A program made the position numbers and the translations under genes. A stretch of 64,000 nucleotides of DNA, taken from Longimicrobium sp. GTDB taxonomy: Bacteria; Gemmatimonadota; Gemmatimonadetes; Longimicrobiales; Longimicrobiaceae. Below are positions 16,213 through 25,028 of the stretch, in pieces. A model generated the notes under the pieces. The model saw nothing but the letters and a program-made list of their open reading frames with translations. It was not told the origin of the DNA and did not search any database. The stretch is taken from contig DASVQP010000041.1 in NCBI GenBank assembly GCA_036389135.1, forward strand, positions 62,001-126,000, given 5' to 3'. Every line of letters starts with the position of its first letter. The first letter of the stretch is position 1.

Positions 16213-17144
16213 GCGCCGCGTTCGCGCCCAACACGCCCGCGCTGGAGTTGCGCGGCGCGTCTCGCTGGTACGGCAACGTGGTGGCCATCAACGACGTCTC
16301 CTTTTCGCTCGCCGCGGGGATCACGGGGCTGCTGGGGCCCAACGGTGCCGGCAAATCCACCCTGCTGCACATGATGGCCGGCTTCCTGGCTCCATCCGCC
16401 GGCAGTGTGCTGGTGGAGGGCCGGCCCGCATGGCGCAACCCGGAGGCGTACCGCGCCCTGGGCCTGGTGCCGGAGCGCGAAGCGGTGCAGCCCTTTCTCA
16501 CGGCCCGCGAGTTCGTGCGCTTCAACGCCGTGATGCAGGGCGTCGCGGACCCGGCCGGCGCCACCGAGCGCGCGCTGGAAGAGGTGGACCTGCTCGGCGC
16601 GGCGGACCGTAAGATCGGCACCTTTTCCAAGGGGATGCGGCAGCGCGCCAAGGTGGCCGGCGCGCTGGTGCACGACCCGCGCATCCTGCTGCTGGACGAG
16701 CCGTTCAACGGAATGGACCCCGGCCAGCGCCTGCACATGATGGAGCTCCTCCGCGCCCAGGCGGACGCGGGGCGCACGGTGCTGATCTCGTCGCACATCC
16801 TGGAGGAGCTGGACCGCCTGGCGGACAGCGTGCTCGTGCTGGTGGCGGGGCGATTGGCGGCGTCGGGGCACTTCCGCGAGATCCGGCGGCTGATGACGGA
16901 CCGCCCGCACACCTTTGTCCTGCGCTCCAGCGACGACCGGCGCCTTGCCGCCGCCCTCTTCGCCGACCCCTCGGTCGCGGGCGCGGAGCTGTCGTCCGCG
17001 GGGCTGACGGTGCGTACCGAGGACCGCAGCGCCTTTGCGCACGCGCTGCCGAAAGTGGCGCGCGCAATGGGCGTCACGCTGCGCGAGGTGCGCCCCTCCG
17101 ACGAATCGCTCGAGAGCGTCTTCTCCTACCTGGTGCAACGATGA
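16209..17144 (+). CDS. ABC transporter ATP-binding protein (pair 2)
   Basis: A 311-residue ABC-2 type ATPase: Walker A GPNGAGKST, signature FSKGMRQRAKVAGAL, Walker B ILLLDEPFNGMD, H-loop SSHILEELDRLAD, plus the usual C-terminal extension. The GTG at 16209 overlaps the preceding permease stop in a GTGA, indicating coupled translation. The same frame is open far upstream, but that region is the permease gene. It is paralogous to the first ATPase, yet clearly diverged. Confidence 0.92.
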   Translation: MSAAFAPNTPALELRGASRWYGNVVAINDVSFSLAAGITGLLGPNGAGKSTLLHMMAGFLAPSAGSVLVEGRPAWRNPEAYRALGLVPEREAVQPFLTAREFVRFNAVMQGVADPAGATERALEEVDLLGAADRKIGTFSKGMRQRAKVAGALVHDPRILLLDEPFNGMDPGQRLHMMELLRAQADAGRTVLISSHILEELDRLADSVLVLVAGRLAASGHFREIRRLMTDRPHTFVLRSSDDRRLAAALFADPSVAGAELSSAGLTVRTEDRSAFAHALPKVARAMGVTLREVRPSDESLESVFSYLVQR

Positions 17145-17878
17145 TCCTGGCCGTGGAGCGCGCGCTCGCGTCGGTGACCGCGCGGCAGATCCTGGCGCGG
17201 CGCCGTGCGCTGGTGCTGGCCGCATTCGGGCTCTCTCCCGTCCTGATCGCCGCCCTCTTCCGCCGCGGCGGCGACGCCGCGCTGACCAACGTCATCGAGC
17301 TGGAGACGATGATCATCCTCCCGGTCATCCTTCCCATCATCGCGCTCGTGATCGCCACGGGGGTCTTCGGCGCGGAAATCGACGATGGGACGGCGCTGTA
17401 CGTCCTCTCGAAACCGGTGGCGCGCTGGCGCATCGTCCTGACGCGCGTGCTGGTGGCCGCCGCCGTAACCACCCTGCTGACGGCCCCCGCGGCGCTGCTG
17501 GTGGTGCCCGTTGCCGGCGTCATCGAGCCCAGGACGATCGGGATGGCCTTCGCCGTGGCGGTGGCGGTGGGAGCGCTGCTTTACTCGGCGGTCTTCGTGG
17601 CGCTGAGCCTGGTGACGCGGCGCGCGCTGGTGGCGGGGCTCGTGTACGTCGTCGTGTGGGAGGGGATCATCGCGACGCAGGCCCCCGGCGCGCGTTATCT
17701 CAGCATCATCCAGTTCATCCTCACTCTCGCCCAGCTGATCGCGGGCCTTCCCGACCACGTGTTCGACGCCAACATCACGCCCGGCGCCGCCGCCGTGATG
17801 TCCGTGGTGTTCGCCGTGGGCGCGGTCCTCTTCGCCATCCGCCGGCTGCGTGCGTTCGAAGTGGGCGAAGCGGGGTAA
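17141..17878 (+). CDS. ABC-2 type permease (pair 2)
   Basis: A 245-residue membrane protein with about six helices (MIILPVILPIIALVIATGVF, VLVAAAVTTLLTAPAALLVV, FAVAVAVGALLYSAVFVALS, MSVVFAVGAVLFAI). It contains the ABC-2 hallmark FGAEIDDGTALYVLSKPVAR before a helix. ATG 17141 overlaps the ATPase stop (ATGA). Having two ATPase/permease pairs in one operon suggests a heteromeric exporter or two related exporters expressed together; the sequence does not decide which. Confidence 0.9.
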   Translation: MILAVERALASVTARQILARRRALVLAAFGLSPVLIAALFRRGGDAALTNVIELETMIILPVILPIIALVIATGVFGAEIDDGTALYVLSKPVARWRIVLTRVLVAAAVTTLLTAPAALLVVPVAGVIEPRTIGMAFAVAVAVGALLYSAVFVALSLVTRRALVAGLVYVVVWEGIIATQAPGARYLSIIQFILTLAQLIAGLPDHVFDANITPGAAAVMSVVFAVGAVLFAIRRLRAFEVGEAG

Positions 17879-17882
17879 CACC

Positions 17883-17968
17883 ATCACACAGAGACACAGA
17901 GGGAACTGAAAGAACCCCAGAAGTGTTTCTCTGCTGCTTGTAGTTTCCTCCGTGCTCTCTGTGTGATT
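17883..17968. repeat. CACAGAG-family palindromic repeat, family B, copy
   Basis: Arms TCACACAGAGACACAGAGGG and its near-complement (TTTCCTCCGTGCTCTCTGTG...) flank about 45 nt of less conserved sequence. It lies directly after the ABC operon, at +5 from the stop. Other copies: 20419-20598 (double), 27072-27176, 49546-49632, 56272-56349; half copies at 5885-5917 and 51285-51306. Confidence 0.8.
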
Positions 17969-18041
17969 GTTCCAGCTGAGTTTGCCCCGCGCCGACTTCC
18001 GCGCTAATCTCCAGAACACGAACGCGCTCCCCGGCAACACG

Positions 18042-18860
18042 ATGCGACGACTCCGCAGCCGAACCCTCATCGCCGGTGCCCTGATGGCATCCGCCGCCAC
18101 CTTTGGCGCGTGCGGCGACGATTCCAACGCCGCCACCGAGACCGGCGCACCGGTGCGGCCGGTGACGATCGTCCGCAGCTATCCGCACGACCCCAAGGCG
18201 TTCACGCAGGGGCTCGTCTTCCGCAACGGCGAGCTGCTGGAGAGCACCGGCCGCTTCGGCGAGTCGTCGCTGCGGCGCGTGAAGCTGGAGACGGGCGAGG
18301 TGCTGCAGCGCGTCGACCTCCCCAAGGAGTACTTCGCCGAGGGGCTGGCCGTGATCGGGAACCGCGCCTTCCAGCTCACCTGGCAGAACGGCATCGCCTT
18401 CATCTACGACCTCACCACCTTCAAGCAGACCGGCACCTTTCGGTACGAGGGTGAGGGGTGGGGGCTGACCACCGACGGCACTTCGCTGATCCTGAGCGAC
18501 GGATCGTCGGCGCTGCGCTTCATCGATCCCAACAGCTTCCAGGTGACGAAGACGCTGGAGGTGAAGAACGGGACGGAGTACGTGGACCAGCTCAACGAGC
18601 TGGAGTGGGTGCGCGGCGAGATCTGGGCGAACGTGTGGCACAAGGACTGGATCGCCCGCATCGATCCGCGCGACGGGCACGTGATCGGGTGGCTGGACGT
18701 GGGCGACCTCCTTCCCGAAGCCACCGCCGCCGACTCGGAGGCGGTGCCGAACGGGATCGCGTACGATGAGGCGACGGGGCGGCTCTTCGTTACCGGGAAG
18801 CTGTGGTCGCGGCTGTTCGAGGTATCGGCGCAGGAGCTGAAGGCGGCGACGACGCCGTAG
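18042..18860 (+). CDS. Glutaminyl-peptide cyclotransferase (lipoprotein form)
   Basis: Catalyses conversion of N-terminal Gln to pyroglutamate; the plant/bacterial five-bladed propeller type (Glu_cyclase_2). The 272-residue protein has a lipobox signal (ATFGAC, Cys24), followed by family motifs YPHDPKAFTQGLVF, LLESTGRFGESSLRRV, YFAEGLAVIGNRAFQLTWQN, YVDQLNELEWVRGEIWANVW and PNGIAYDEATGRLFVTGK. It is probably anchored in the periplasm, facing exported proteins. ATG 18042 begins the lipoprotein signal; upstream codons in frame lie in the repeat. Confidence 0.92.
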   Translation: MRRLRSRTLIAGALMASAATFGACGDDSNAATETGAPVRPVTIVRSYPHDPKAFTQGLVFRNGELLESTGRFGESSLRRVKLETGEVLQRVDLPKEYFAEGLAVIGNRAFQLTWQNGIAFIYDLTTFKQTGTFRYEGEGWGLTTDGTSLILSDGSSALRFIDPNSFQVTKTLEVKNGTEYVDQLNELEWVRGEIWANVWHKDWIARIDPRDGHVIGWLDVGDLLPEATAADSEAVPNGIAYDEATGRLFVTGKLWSRLFEVSAQELKAATTP

Positions 18861-18933
18861 CTTTGAAACCCGCGCGGCGGGCGCCGCGTAGGGACCCTCA
18901 CGAGCGACGCGCCACCCTGACCGCGGCATCCCC

Positions 18934-19044
18934 ATGTTCCTGCTACGCCTCATCCTGAACACGGTGGTCCTGGGCTTCGTCACCAAGGCCCTTGGACGCT
19001 TCTTCCCCATCCTGCTCCGCTTCCTGCGCCTGATCAAGCCGTAG
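18934..19044 (+). CDS. 36-residue hydrophobic cationic small protein
   Basis: A short open frame translating to MFLLRLILNTVVLGFVTKAL followed by GRFFPILLRFLRLIKP. It is strongly amphipathic: mostly Leu/Phe/Val/Ile, with seven Lys/Arg and no acidic residue. It could be a one-helix membrane protein or a membrane-active peptide. No strong Shine-Dalgarno is visible. Support comes from the stop being 24 nt before a good intrinsic terminator, which no other gene would use because the glutaminyl-cyclase stop is ~210 nt upstream with only this frame between. No family was recognised. Confidence 0.5.
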   Translation: MFLLRLILNTVVLGFVTKALGRFFPILLRFLRLIKP

Positions 19045-19068
19045 GGATCTGGTCCGGCCGAGCGCTCG

Positions 19069-19105
19069 GTCCGGGCGGCCGCACCCGCGGCCGTCCGGAC
19101 GTTTT
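19069..19105 (+). terminator. Intrinsic terminator after the small cationic ORF
   Basis: 14-bp stem (GTCCGGGCGGCCGC / GCGGCCGTCCGGAC, one mismatch), 4-nt loop, then GTTTT. A second G/C-rich hairpin with CTCATTTT after it lies at about 19135-19168. Confidence 0.8.
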
Positions 19106-19181
19106 GCGTGCGGCGTTCGCGGAGATAAGTTGGAGGGCGGCCCCCACGGCGGGGGCCGCCCTCATTTTCACGCACGAGACG

Positions 19182-20405
19182 GTGGCGATCCCCAACCCCT
19201 GGCGCGGCCTGCGCGGTCTTCCGGCGGACGTGTGGCTCCTCTTCGCCACCACGCTGGTGAACCGCACGGGGACGATGGCGCTCCCCTTCCTGGTGCTCTA
19301 CCTCACGCAGCACATGCGGCTGCCGGCGCAGACCGCGGGGGCGGCGCTGACCGTGTACGGCATCGGCAGCCTGTGCAGCGCGCCGGTGGCGGGGCGGCTG
19401 TGCGACCGGCTGGGGGCGCTGCGGGTGATGGAGATCTCGCTCTTCCTCTCGGGAGCGCTCCTCCTCCTCTTTCCGCTGGCGCACTCCTTTCCGGCGGTGC
19501 TGGCGCTGACGCTGGCGTGGTCGCTCGCGGGGGAGGCGATCCGCCCCGCCAGCCTCGCCGCGCTGGCGGAGACCACGGCGCCGGAGCAGCGCAGGGCGGC
19601 CGTCTCGCTCAACCGGCTGGCCGTGAACCTGGGGATGAGCATCGGGCCGGCGGCGGGCGGGCTGCTGGCGACGCTCTCCTTTCCCATCCTCTTCGTGGTG
19701 GACGGGGCGAGCTCGCTGGCCGCCGGGGTGGTGCTGGCGGTGGCCTCGCGGCGCATGACGGCTCTGCGGAGCGCGCGCGGCGTCCCCGTGGCCGAGGCCG
19801 CCGCGGTGCCTCAGCTGAGCCCGCGCGCGCTGGCGGACGGGCGATTCCTCCTCTTCCTGGCGGGAAGCTTCCTGGTGGGGATCATCTTCTTCCAGCACTC
19901 CGCCGCCATGCCCCTCTTCCTGGTGCGCGACCTGGGGCTTTCCGCCGCGCTCTTCGGCATCCTCTTCCTGATCAACACGGTGCTGATCGTGCTGCTGGAA
20001 GTGCCGCTGAACCTGGCGATGGCGGGGTGGCCGCACCGGCGCACGCTGGTGCTGGGGTGCATCCTGTGCGGCGTGGGCTTCGGGTCGATGGCGCTCGCCT
20101 CGCTCCCCTGGCACCTGGTGCTGTGCACGCTCGTGTGGACTTTCGGCGAGATGATCCTCTTCCCCGGCACCGCCGCCTACGTCGCCGACGTGGCGCCCGC
20201 GGAGCGGCGGGGCGAGTACATGGGCGCCTACACGATGTCGTTCGGCCTCGCCTTCACAGTCGGCCCGTGGGCGGGAACGGTGGTGCTGGAACGCGCCGGG
20301 GCGGTGGTGCTGTGGAGCCTGATGCTCGTCCTGGGCATCGCCGCGGCGTTCGTGATGAGCCTGGCCGCATCCCGTAGTGCGCCCGGGGCCGCAGTGACGC
20401 GCTGA
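19182..20405 (+). CDS. MFS transporter
   Basis: A 407-residue protein with twelve predicted membrane segments, and the MFS loop 2-3 signature GRLCDRLGALRVMEI after the second helix. The repeated N-terminal pattern (WLLFATTLVNRTGTMALPFL) is typical of drug/solute efflux permeases. Start choice: GTG 19182 (MAIPNPWRG) is preferred over TTG 19104, since the longer version would include two terminator-like hairpins. The Shine-Dalgarno is weak either way. The substrate is not predictable. Confidence 0.85.
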   Translation: MAIPNPWRGLRGLPADVWLLFATTLVNRTGTMALPFLVLYLTQHMRLPAQTAGAALTVYGIGSLCSAPVAGRLCDRLGALRVMEISLFLSGALLLLFPLAHSFPAVLALTLAWSLAGEAIRPASLAALAETTAPEQRRAAVSLNRLAVNLGMSIGPAAGGLLATLSFPILFVVDGASSLAAGVVLAVASRRMTALRSARGVPVAEAAAVPQLSPRALADGRFLLFLAGSFLVGIIFFQHSAAMPLFLVRDLGLSAALFGILFLINTVLIVLLEVPLNLAMAGWPHRRTLVLGCILCGVGFGSMALASLPWHLVLCTLVWTFGEMILFPGTAAYVADVAPAERRGEYMGAYTMSFGLAFTVGPWAGTVVLERAGAVVLWSLMLVLGIAAAFVMSLAASRSAPGAAVTR

Positions 20406-20418
20406 GTTCCCAACTGCA

Positions 20419-20598
20419 TCTCACGCAGAGGCGCAGAGACGCAGGAGAGAACAGCAACGGCGGGGCTCACACAGAGACACGGAGCCACAGAGAGAAAAGC
20501 AAAAGAGTTTCCTCTGTGGCTTGAAGTTCCCTCTGTGCCCTCTGTGTGATGCTTTTCTCTGTTGTTTCTCCCCTGCGTCTCTGCGCCTCTGCGTGAGG
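20419..20598. repeat. Nested double palindrome of family B
   Basis: Outer arms CTCACGCAGAGGCGCAGAGA... and its complement (...TGCGTCTCTGCGCCTCTGCG) enclose a complete inner copy with arms CTCACACAGAGACACGGAGC... and ...CCCTCTGTGTGATGC. One family member thus sits inside another, giving a ~180-nt double hairpin between the MFS and GNAT genes. Confidence 0.8.
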
Positions 20599-20683
20599 CC
20601 AGCCGTTTCGTGACACCACACCGGGGCAGGCGCGGAAGATGCCCCGCGGCCAGCCTCACCTTTCTGACCCGAGGAGTAGTGGT

Positions 20684-21247
20684 ATGGAAACCGTGCCCAC
20701 CATCGCGCGGCAGCCTTCGCTGGATACGGTGCGGCTGCTCCTGCGCCCGCTGACCCCCGCGGACGCCCCGGCGGTGCAGCGGCTCGCGGGCGACAAGGAG
20801 GTGGCCTCCACCACGCTCAACATCCCGCACCCCTACCCGGACGGCGCGGCCGAGCTGTGGATCGGCACCCTGCCGCAGGCGTACGACAGCGGCGAGGCGG
20901 TGGTGTTCGGGATCGCGCTGCACGACGGCGGCGAGCTGGTGGGGACGTGCGGACTGCGGCTGGAGCTGCCCCACGCGCGTGCCGAGATCGGCTACTGGGT
21001 GGGGCGCGAGTACTGGGGGCGCGGCGTGGCGACCGAGGCGGCGCGCGCGGTGATCGACTACGCCTTCACGCGGCTGGGGGTGCGGCGGGTCTACGCGCAC
21101 TTCTACACCCGCAACCCCGCCTCCGGCGCCGTCATGCGCAAGCTGGGCATGACGCACGAGGGGAGGCTGCGCGCGCACGTGCTCAAGTGGGGCGTGTTCG
21201 AGGACATCGAGCTGTACGGCGTGCTGCGGGACGAGTGGGATGGGTAG
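20684..21247 (+). CDS. GNAT family N-acetyltransferase (RimJ/RimL type)
   Basis: A 187-residue acetyl-CoA-dependent acetyltransferase. The RimJ/RimL pattern begins with TVRLLLRPLTPADAPAVQRL. The acetyl-CoA-binding region is AEIGYWVGREYWGRGVATEA, and the C-terminal motif is NPASGAVMRKLGMTHEGRLR, then FEDIELYGVLRDEW. Such enzymes modify ribosomal proteins, antibiotics or small metabolites; which one is unclear. ATG 20684 has a good Shine-Dalgarno (GAGGAG). Confidence 0.9.
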   Translation: METVPTIARQPSLDTVRLLLRPLTPADAPAVQRLAGDKEVASTTLNIPHPYPDGAAELWIGTLPQAYDSGEAVVFGIALHDGGELVGTCGLRLELPHARAEIGYWVGREYWGRGVATEAARAVIDYAFTRLGVRRVYAHFYTRNPASGAVMRKLGMTHEGRLRAHVLKWGVFEDIELYGVLRDEWDG

Positions 21248-21260
21248 GCGGGCATTGCGG

Positions 21261-21660
21261 GCCCTCTCCCACTCGTTCCTCGCCGCCCCTCCCCCAATAA
21301 CTACCTGGGGGAGGGGCGTCCTGTCATCCTGAAGGCCGGCCGCGACCGATGTCGTGAACCGGAGCGCCAGGCGGCGGTGGCGGGGAAGACACGGGCAGCC
21401 ACCTGGGGCGGCCCCTACCTGGTTTTGGGTGCGAATGGGCCGCCGTCGAGGCTGGGAAAGGCGGGTAGACACGCAGGTCTGCCCCTGCGAGGCATCGATG
21501 CGCGTCAGGGCGGTGGAGCAGCGTCGGACACGGGCGCGATAAATCGCCGATAAATCGCGCCCCTACCGGATCGGTTGGACGCGCACGGATGCATGCGTGC
21601 GCCCCTCCCCCAGGTTGTTTTGGGGGAGGGGCCGCGAGGAACGAGCGGGGGAGGGGGCCC
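21261..21660. repeat. Repeat-filled intergenic region (family A copy between inverted G/C-rich hairpins)
   Basis: 21261-21318 and 21600-21660 each contain a CCCCTCCCCCA...TGGGGGAGGGG hairpin, and their outer sequences (CTCGTTCCTCGC / GCGAGGAACGAG) are inverted relative to each other. Between them, 21463-21567 is a family A bipartite palindrome with a small duplication in its second arm (GATAAATCGCCGATAAATCG). No coding sequence is seen here. Related hairpins are at 1924-1960 and 56408-56440. Confidence 0.7.
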
Positions 21661-21666
21661 GCGAGC

Positions 21667-22794
21667 CTACCCCAGCAACCCCACGAACCTCCCCGCGATC
21701 GCCGTCCACGAGAAGTTCGCCGCCGTGTGCGCAGCCGCTCTGCGCGATGCTTCCGCCAGGCCCGCACGGTTTGCGCGGTGGCGGAGGATGGTGGCGGCGA
21801 AGGCTTCGGCGTCGCGGGTGGGAACCAGGTGGCCGTTCTCGCCCTCGCGAACCACGTCGCTGATCCCCTCCAGCTCCGCCGCGAGGACGGGCATTCCGCA
21901 CAGCCCCGCCTCCAGCATCACCACGCCGAAGCCCTCGATGTCGCCGGGGACGTGGATGTTGGGCATCACGAAGAGGTCGCCGCCGCGGTACAGGGTGCGG
22001 AGCATCTCCTCGCTCACCTTGCCCAGCATCCGCACGCGGCCGGCGAGGGCGCGGCGCTCGATGGCAGCCTGGATCTGGGGCGTGGTGGGGCCCTCGCCCG
22101 TCACCAGGTAAAGGACGTCACGCGGGAGGCGCGGCATCACGGCGTCCACGAACCAGTGGAAGCCCTTTCGCTCCTGATGTCGCCCCACGCTGCACAGGAT
22201 CAGCGTGTCGTCCGGCACCGTCTCGCCGATGGCGGCGAGGAGCTCGCGGCGGGCGGCGGCGCGGTCGTGCGGCGGGGCAAAGAGCGCCGTGTCCACGCCG
22301 CAGGGCACGACGTGCATCTTGGACTCCGGCAGGCCACGGAGGAGGCACTCCTGGCCCGTGGCGCGGCTGATGGGGAAGACCAGGTCCAGCGCGCCGAACA
22401 CGCGCGGCACCAGCCACTGGTACCCCGGCGTGGGGAGCGTCACGTCGCGGCCCACCGGGATGGCGGCCATACGCGCGCCGCCTCGCGTGACCGCCGCGCG
22501 TAGGGCGACGGAGAGCGAGGCGGTGACCATCGAGGAGAAGAGGACCACGTCGATCTTCTCGCGCGCCACGGTGCGCGGGATGCGGCGCAGGAGGCCGGCC
22601 ATGTAGCCCGGCATCCGGTACGGCGTGGCCTTCCACGAAGTCTCCAGCACGTGCGAGTGCAGCTCGACGCCCGGATGGAGGGCGAGCGCGTCGTGGAGCC
22701 CGGTGGCCACGCGCTGCATCCCGCCGACGTTGGAGAGGGGCTGGCCGCGCAGAGGGAAGGAGTGGGAGACGTAGAGGATGCGCAGCCCCTTCAC
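21667..22794 (-). CDS. Glycosyltransferase family 4
   Basis: A 375-residue GT-B fold glycosyltransferase. The N-terminal acceptor half contains YVSHSFPLRGQPLSNVGGMQ. The C-terminal nucleotide-sugar half has SVGRHQERKGFHWFVDAV, VRMLGKVSEEMLRTLYRGGD and the family EX7E motif region (GDIEGFGVVMLEAGLCGMPV). It probably transfers a sugar to a lipid or polysaccharide on the cytoplasmic side. The start is a GTG at 22794 overlapping the upstream gene's stop (GTGA), so it is translated together with the molybdopterin oxidoreductase, an odd functional pairing. Confidence 0.9.
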   Translation of the reverse strand: MKGLRILYVSHSFPLRGQPLSNVGGMQRVATGLHDALALHPGVELHSHVLETSWKATPYRMPGYMAGLLRRIPRTVAREKIDVVLFSSMVTASLSVALRAAVTRGGARMAAIPVGRDVTLPTPGYQWLVPRVFGALDLVFPISRATGQECLLRGLPESKMHVVPCGVDTALFAPPHDRAAARRELLAAIGETVPDDTLILCSVGRHQERKGFHWFVDAVMPRLPRDVLYLVTGEGPTTPQIQAAIERRALAGRVRMLGKVSEEMLRTLYRGGDLFVMPNIHVPGDIEGFGVVMLEAGLCGMPVLAAELEGISDVVREGENGHLVPTRDAEAFAATILRHRANRAGLAEASRRAAAHTAANFSWTAIAGRFVGLLG

Positions 22795-24893
22795 GCCGCG
22801 ACCTCCACCTCGACGGCGTTGTCGTAGAATACGGCGCCGCCGCCCATGTCCGTGACGCCCTGCGAGGTGGTGTCGTTCACCGTCTTGCCGCCCTCCGAAA
22901 GCCGCGCCCAGCGCACGCCGTAGGAGACCGCCACGCCAGGGCGCACGTCGTCGGTGACGACGGCGAGGGCGAAGAAGTCGCCGCGGTCGTTCCAGCTTCG
23001 CACGCGGTCGCCCTCGCGGATGCCGCGGACGGCGGCTTCGTTGGGGTGCAGCAGGATCTTCGCCTCCCCCGCCGCCTTTCGCAGGGCGGGGATGTTGACG
23101 AAGGTGCTGTTCATGAACTGGTGCTCCGGTGGCGAAAGAAGCATCAGCGGGAAGCGCGCGGCGCGCCGCGGGTCCGCCGCCGCGCTCTCGGCCGGGGGCG
23201 TAAAGGTCGGGACGGGGTCCAGCCCCATCGCCGCCAGCTCCGGCGCCACGATCTGGATCTTGCCCGTGGGCGTGTTGAGCCGCGCCGGGCCCGCGTACGG
23301 CAGGAACGGTTTCGGAACGGCGAGCCGCACGCAGCCCTTCTCCAGCAACTCCTCCAGCGTGACCGCGCGCAGCGCCGGGTTGGGCGAGTCGAGGGCCTGC
23401 TCGATCAGCTCCAGGTCCGTCTCCTGGATCTCAGGATCGCTCAGCCCCATGCGGGCGGCGATGCGGCGAAAGATCTCGGAGTTCGGGAGGCTGTCGCCGA
23501 CCGGCGGGATCGAGGGGCGGTTGAGGGTGACGTACAGGTGCCCGTACGAGGTGTGCACGTCCCAGTGCTCCAGCTGCGTCGTCGCGGGAAGGATCCAGTC
23601 CGCGTAGTCCGCCGTGTCCGTGCGGAAGTGCTCCAGCACGACGGTGAAGAGGTCCTCGCGGCGCAGCCCCTCGCGCACGCGCCCCAGGTCCGGCGCGACG
23701 GCGGCGGGGTTGGAGTTGTAGACGACGAGCGCCTGCACCGGCGGGCCGCCCACGCCCGCGTCCAGCCGGGTGAGCGCGTCGCCGAGCTGGACCATGTTGA
23801 TGGTGCGCGTGCCGGCCGGGATCCACTCCGGCTTCTCCAGCGCGGCACCGTTGGCCTTGAACGCGCCGGAGGTGGACAGCGTGGCACCCCCGCCCACGTC
23901 GCGCCAGGCACCGGTCACCGCGGGGAGGAGCGCGACCACGCGCACGGCCATCCCGCCGCCAGCGTGGCGCTGCATCCCGTAGTTGAGGCGGATGAAGGCG
24001 GGGCGGGTGCGCGCGTACTCCAGCGCCAGCGTCTTGATCGTCCCCTCGTCCAGCCCGGTCTCGGCTGCCGCCCTCTCGACGCTCCACTCGTGCAGCGCCC
24101 TCTCACGCAACGCCTCCCAGCCGACGGTGTGGCCGCGCAGGTAGTCGCCGTCCTCCAGGCCGTCGCGGAAGATGACGTGCATCATCCCCAGCGCCAGCGC
24201 CGCGTCGGTGCCGGGGCGGATGGCGAGGTGCTGGTCGCACTGGGCGGCGGTGCGCGTGCGGATGGGGTCGATGGCGACGATCCGGGCCCCCGCATCGCGC
24301 GCGCGGCGCAGCGCCGGCCACAGGTGCGGGTTGGAGGTCAGCGTGTTGGTGCCCCACAGCAGGACGAGGCGCGCGTGCTCCGCCTCTTCCGGCGACGGGC
24401 CCATCCGGTCGCCGTACGTCACCTTCCACGCCTCCGTCCCCGCCGTCGCGCAGATGGTGCGGTCCAGCAGCGACGCGCCGATGCGGTGGAAGAAGCGCCG
24501 GTCGATGGAGCCGCCCTGCACCAGCCCCATCGTCCCCGCGTACGAGTAGGGCAGGATCGCCTGCGGCCCGTGCGGTCCGCCGCGGATCTCGTTCAGCCGC
24601 CGCGCGATGTCGTCCAGCGCCTCGTTCCACGTGGCCGGCTCGAAGCGCCCCTCGCCCTTGGGGCCCACCCGGCGCAGCGGCGTGGTGAGCCGGTCCGCGT
24701 GGTAGGTGCGCTCGACGTAGCGGTTGACCTTGGTGCAGAGGAAGCCCTGCGTGACCGGGTGCTCCGGGTCGCCCTGCACGCGCACGGCGCGGCCATCCTT
24801 TACGTGCACCAGCATGGCGCACGTGTCGGGGCAGTCGTGTGGGCACGCGCCGCGCACGATGCCGTCGCGCAGGAGCGGAAGAAGCTGCGTCAT
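22791..24893 (-). CDS. Molybdopterin-dependent oxidoreductase (DMSO reductase superfamily)
   Basis: A 700-residue bis-MGD enzyme. The N-terminal cluster motif GACPHDCPDTCAMLV...TQGFLCTK supplies four Cys for one [4Fe-4S]. Typical MGD-binding segments follow (LLWGTNTLTSNPHLWPALRR, IVAIDPIRTRTA, IRPGTDAALALGMMHVIF), and the C-terminal domain has FPLMLLSPPEHQFMNSTF and SWNDRGDFFALAVVTDDVRP. No twin-arginine signal is present, so a cytoplasmic location is likely. The Mo ligand is not certain; a Cys in RTICATAG is a candidate. No partner subunits are adjacent. The substrate is unknown. Confidence 0.9.
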   Translation of the reverse strand: MTQLLPLLRDGIVRGACPHDCPDTCAMLVHVKDGRAVRVQGDPEHPVTQGFLCTKVNRYVERTYHADRLTTPLRRVGPKGEGRFEPATWNEALDDIARRLNEIRGGPHGPQAILPYSYAGTMGLVQGGSIDRRFFHRIGASLLDRTICATAGTEAWKVTYGDRMGPSPEEAEHARLVLLWGTNTLTSNPHLWPALRRARDAGARIVAIDPIRTRTAAQCDQHLAIRPGTDAALALGMMHVIFRDGLEDGDYLRGHTVGWEALRERALHEWSVERAAAETGLDEGTIKTLALEYARTRPAFIRLNYGMQRHAGGGMAVRVVALLPAVTGAWRDVGGGATLSTSGAFKANGAALEKPEWIPAGTRTINMVQLGDALTRLDAGVGGPPVQALVVYNSNPAAVAPDLGRVREGLRREDLFTVVLEHFRTDTADYADWILPATTQLEHWDVHTSYGHLYVTLNRPSIPPVGDSLPNSEIFRRIAARMGLSDPEIQETDLELIEQALDSPNPALRAVTLEELLEKGCVRLAVPKPFLPYAGPARLNTPTGKIQIVAPELAAMGLDPVPTFTPPAESAAADPRRAARFPLMLLSPPEHQFMNSTFVNIPALRKAAGEAKILLHPNEAAVRGIREGDRVRSWNDRGDFFALAVVTDDVRPGVAVSYGVRWARLSEGGKTVNDTTSQGVTDMGGGAVFYDNAVEVEVAA

Positions 24894-24982
24894 CTTCCCG
24901 GAAGCGGGCTGTTGAGAACGGGTTACGATTTCGGCGGGGAATCTAACCCGTCCGGGCGGAGGGGGGAACCGCGCGCACGAAA

Positions 24983-25013
24983 GCGGGGCACGGAGACGCG
25001 CTCCGTGCCCCCG
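24983..25013 (-). terminator. Terminator of the sigma/anti-sigma operon
   Basis: Stem GCGGGGCACGGAG / CTCCGTGCCCCCG (13 bp, one mismatch) with a 5-nt loop, followed in the leftward direction by CTTTCG. It lies 16 nt past the anti-sigma stop. Confidence 0.7.
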
Positions 25014-25028
25014 TTCCGGTGGCGATCC

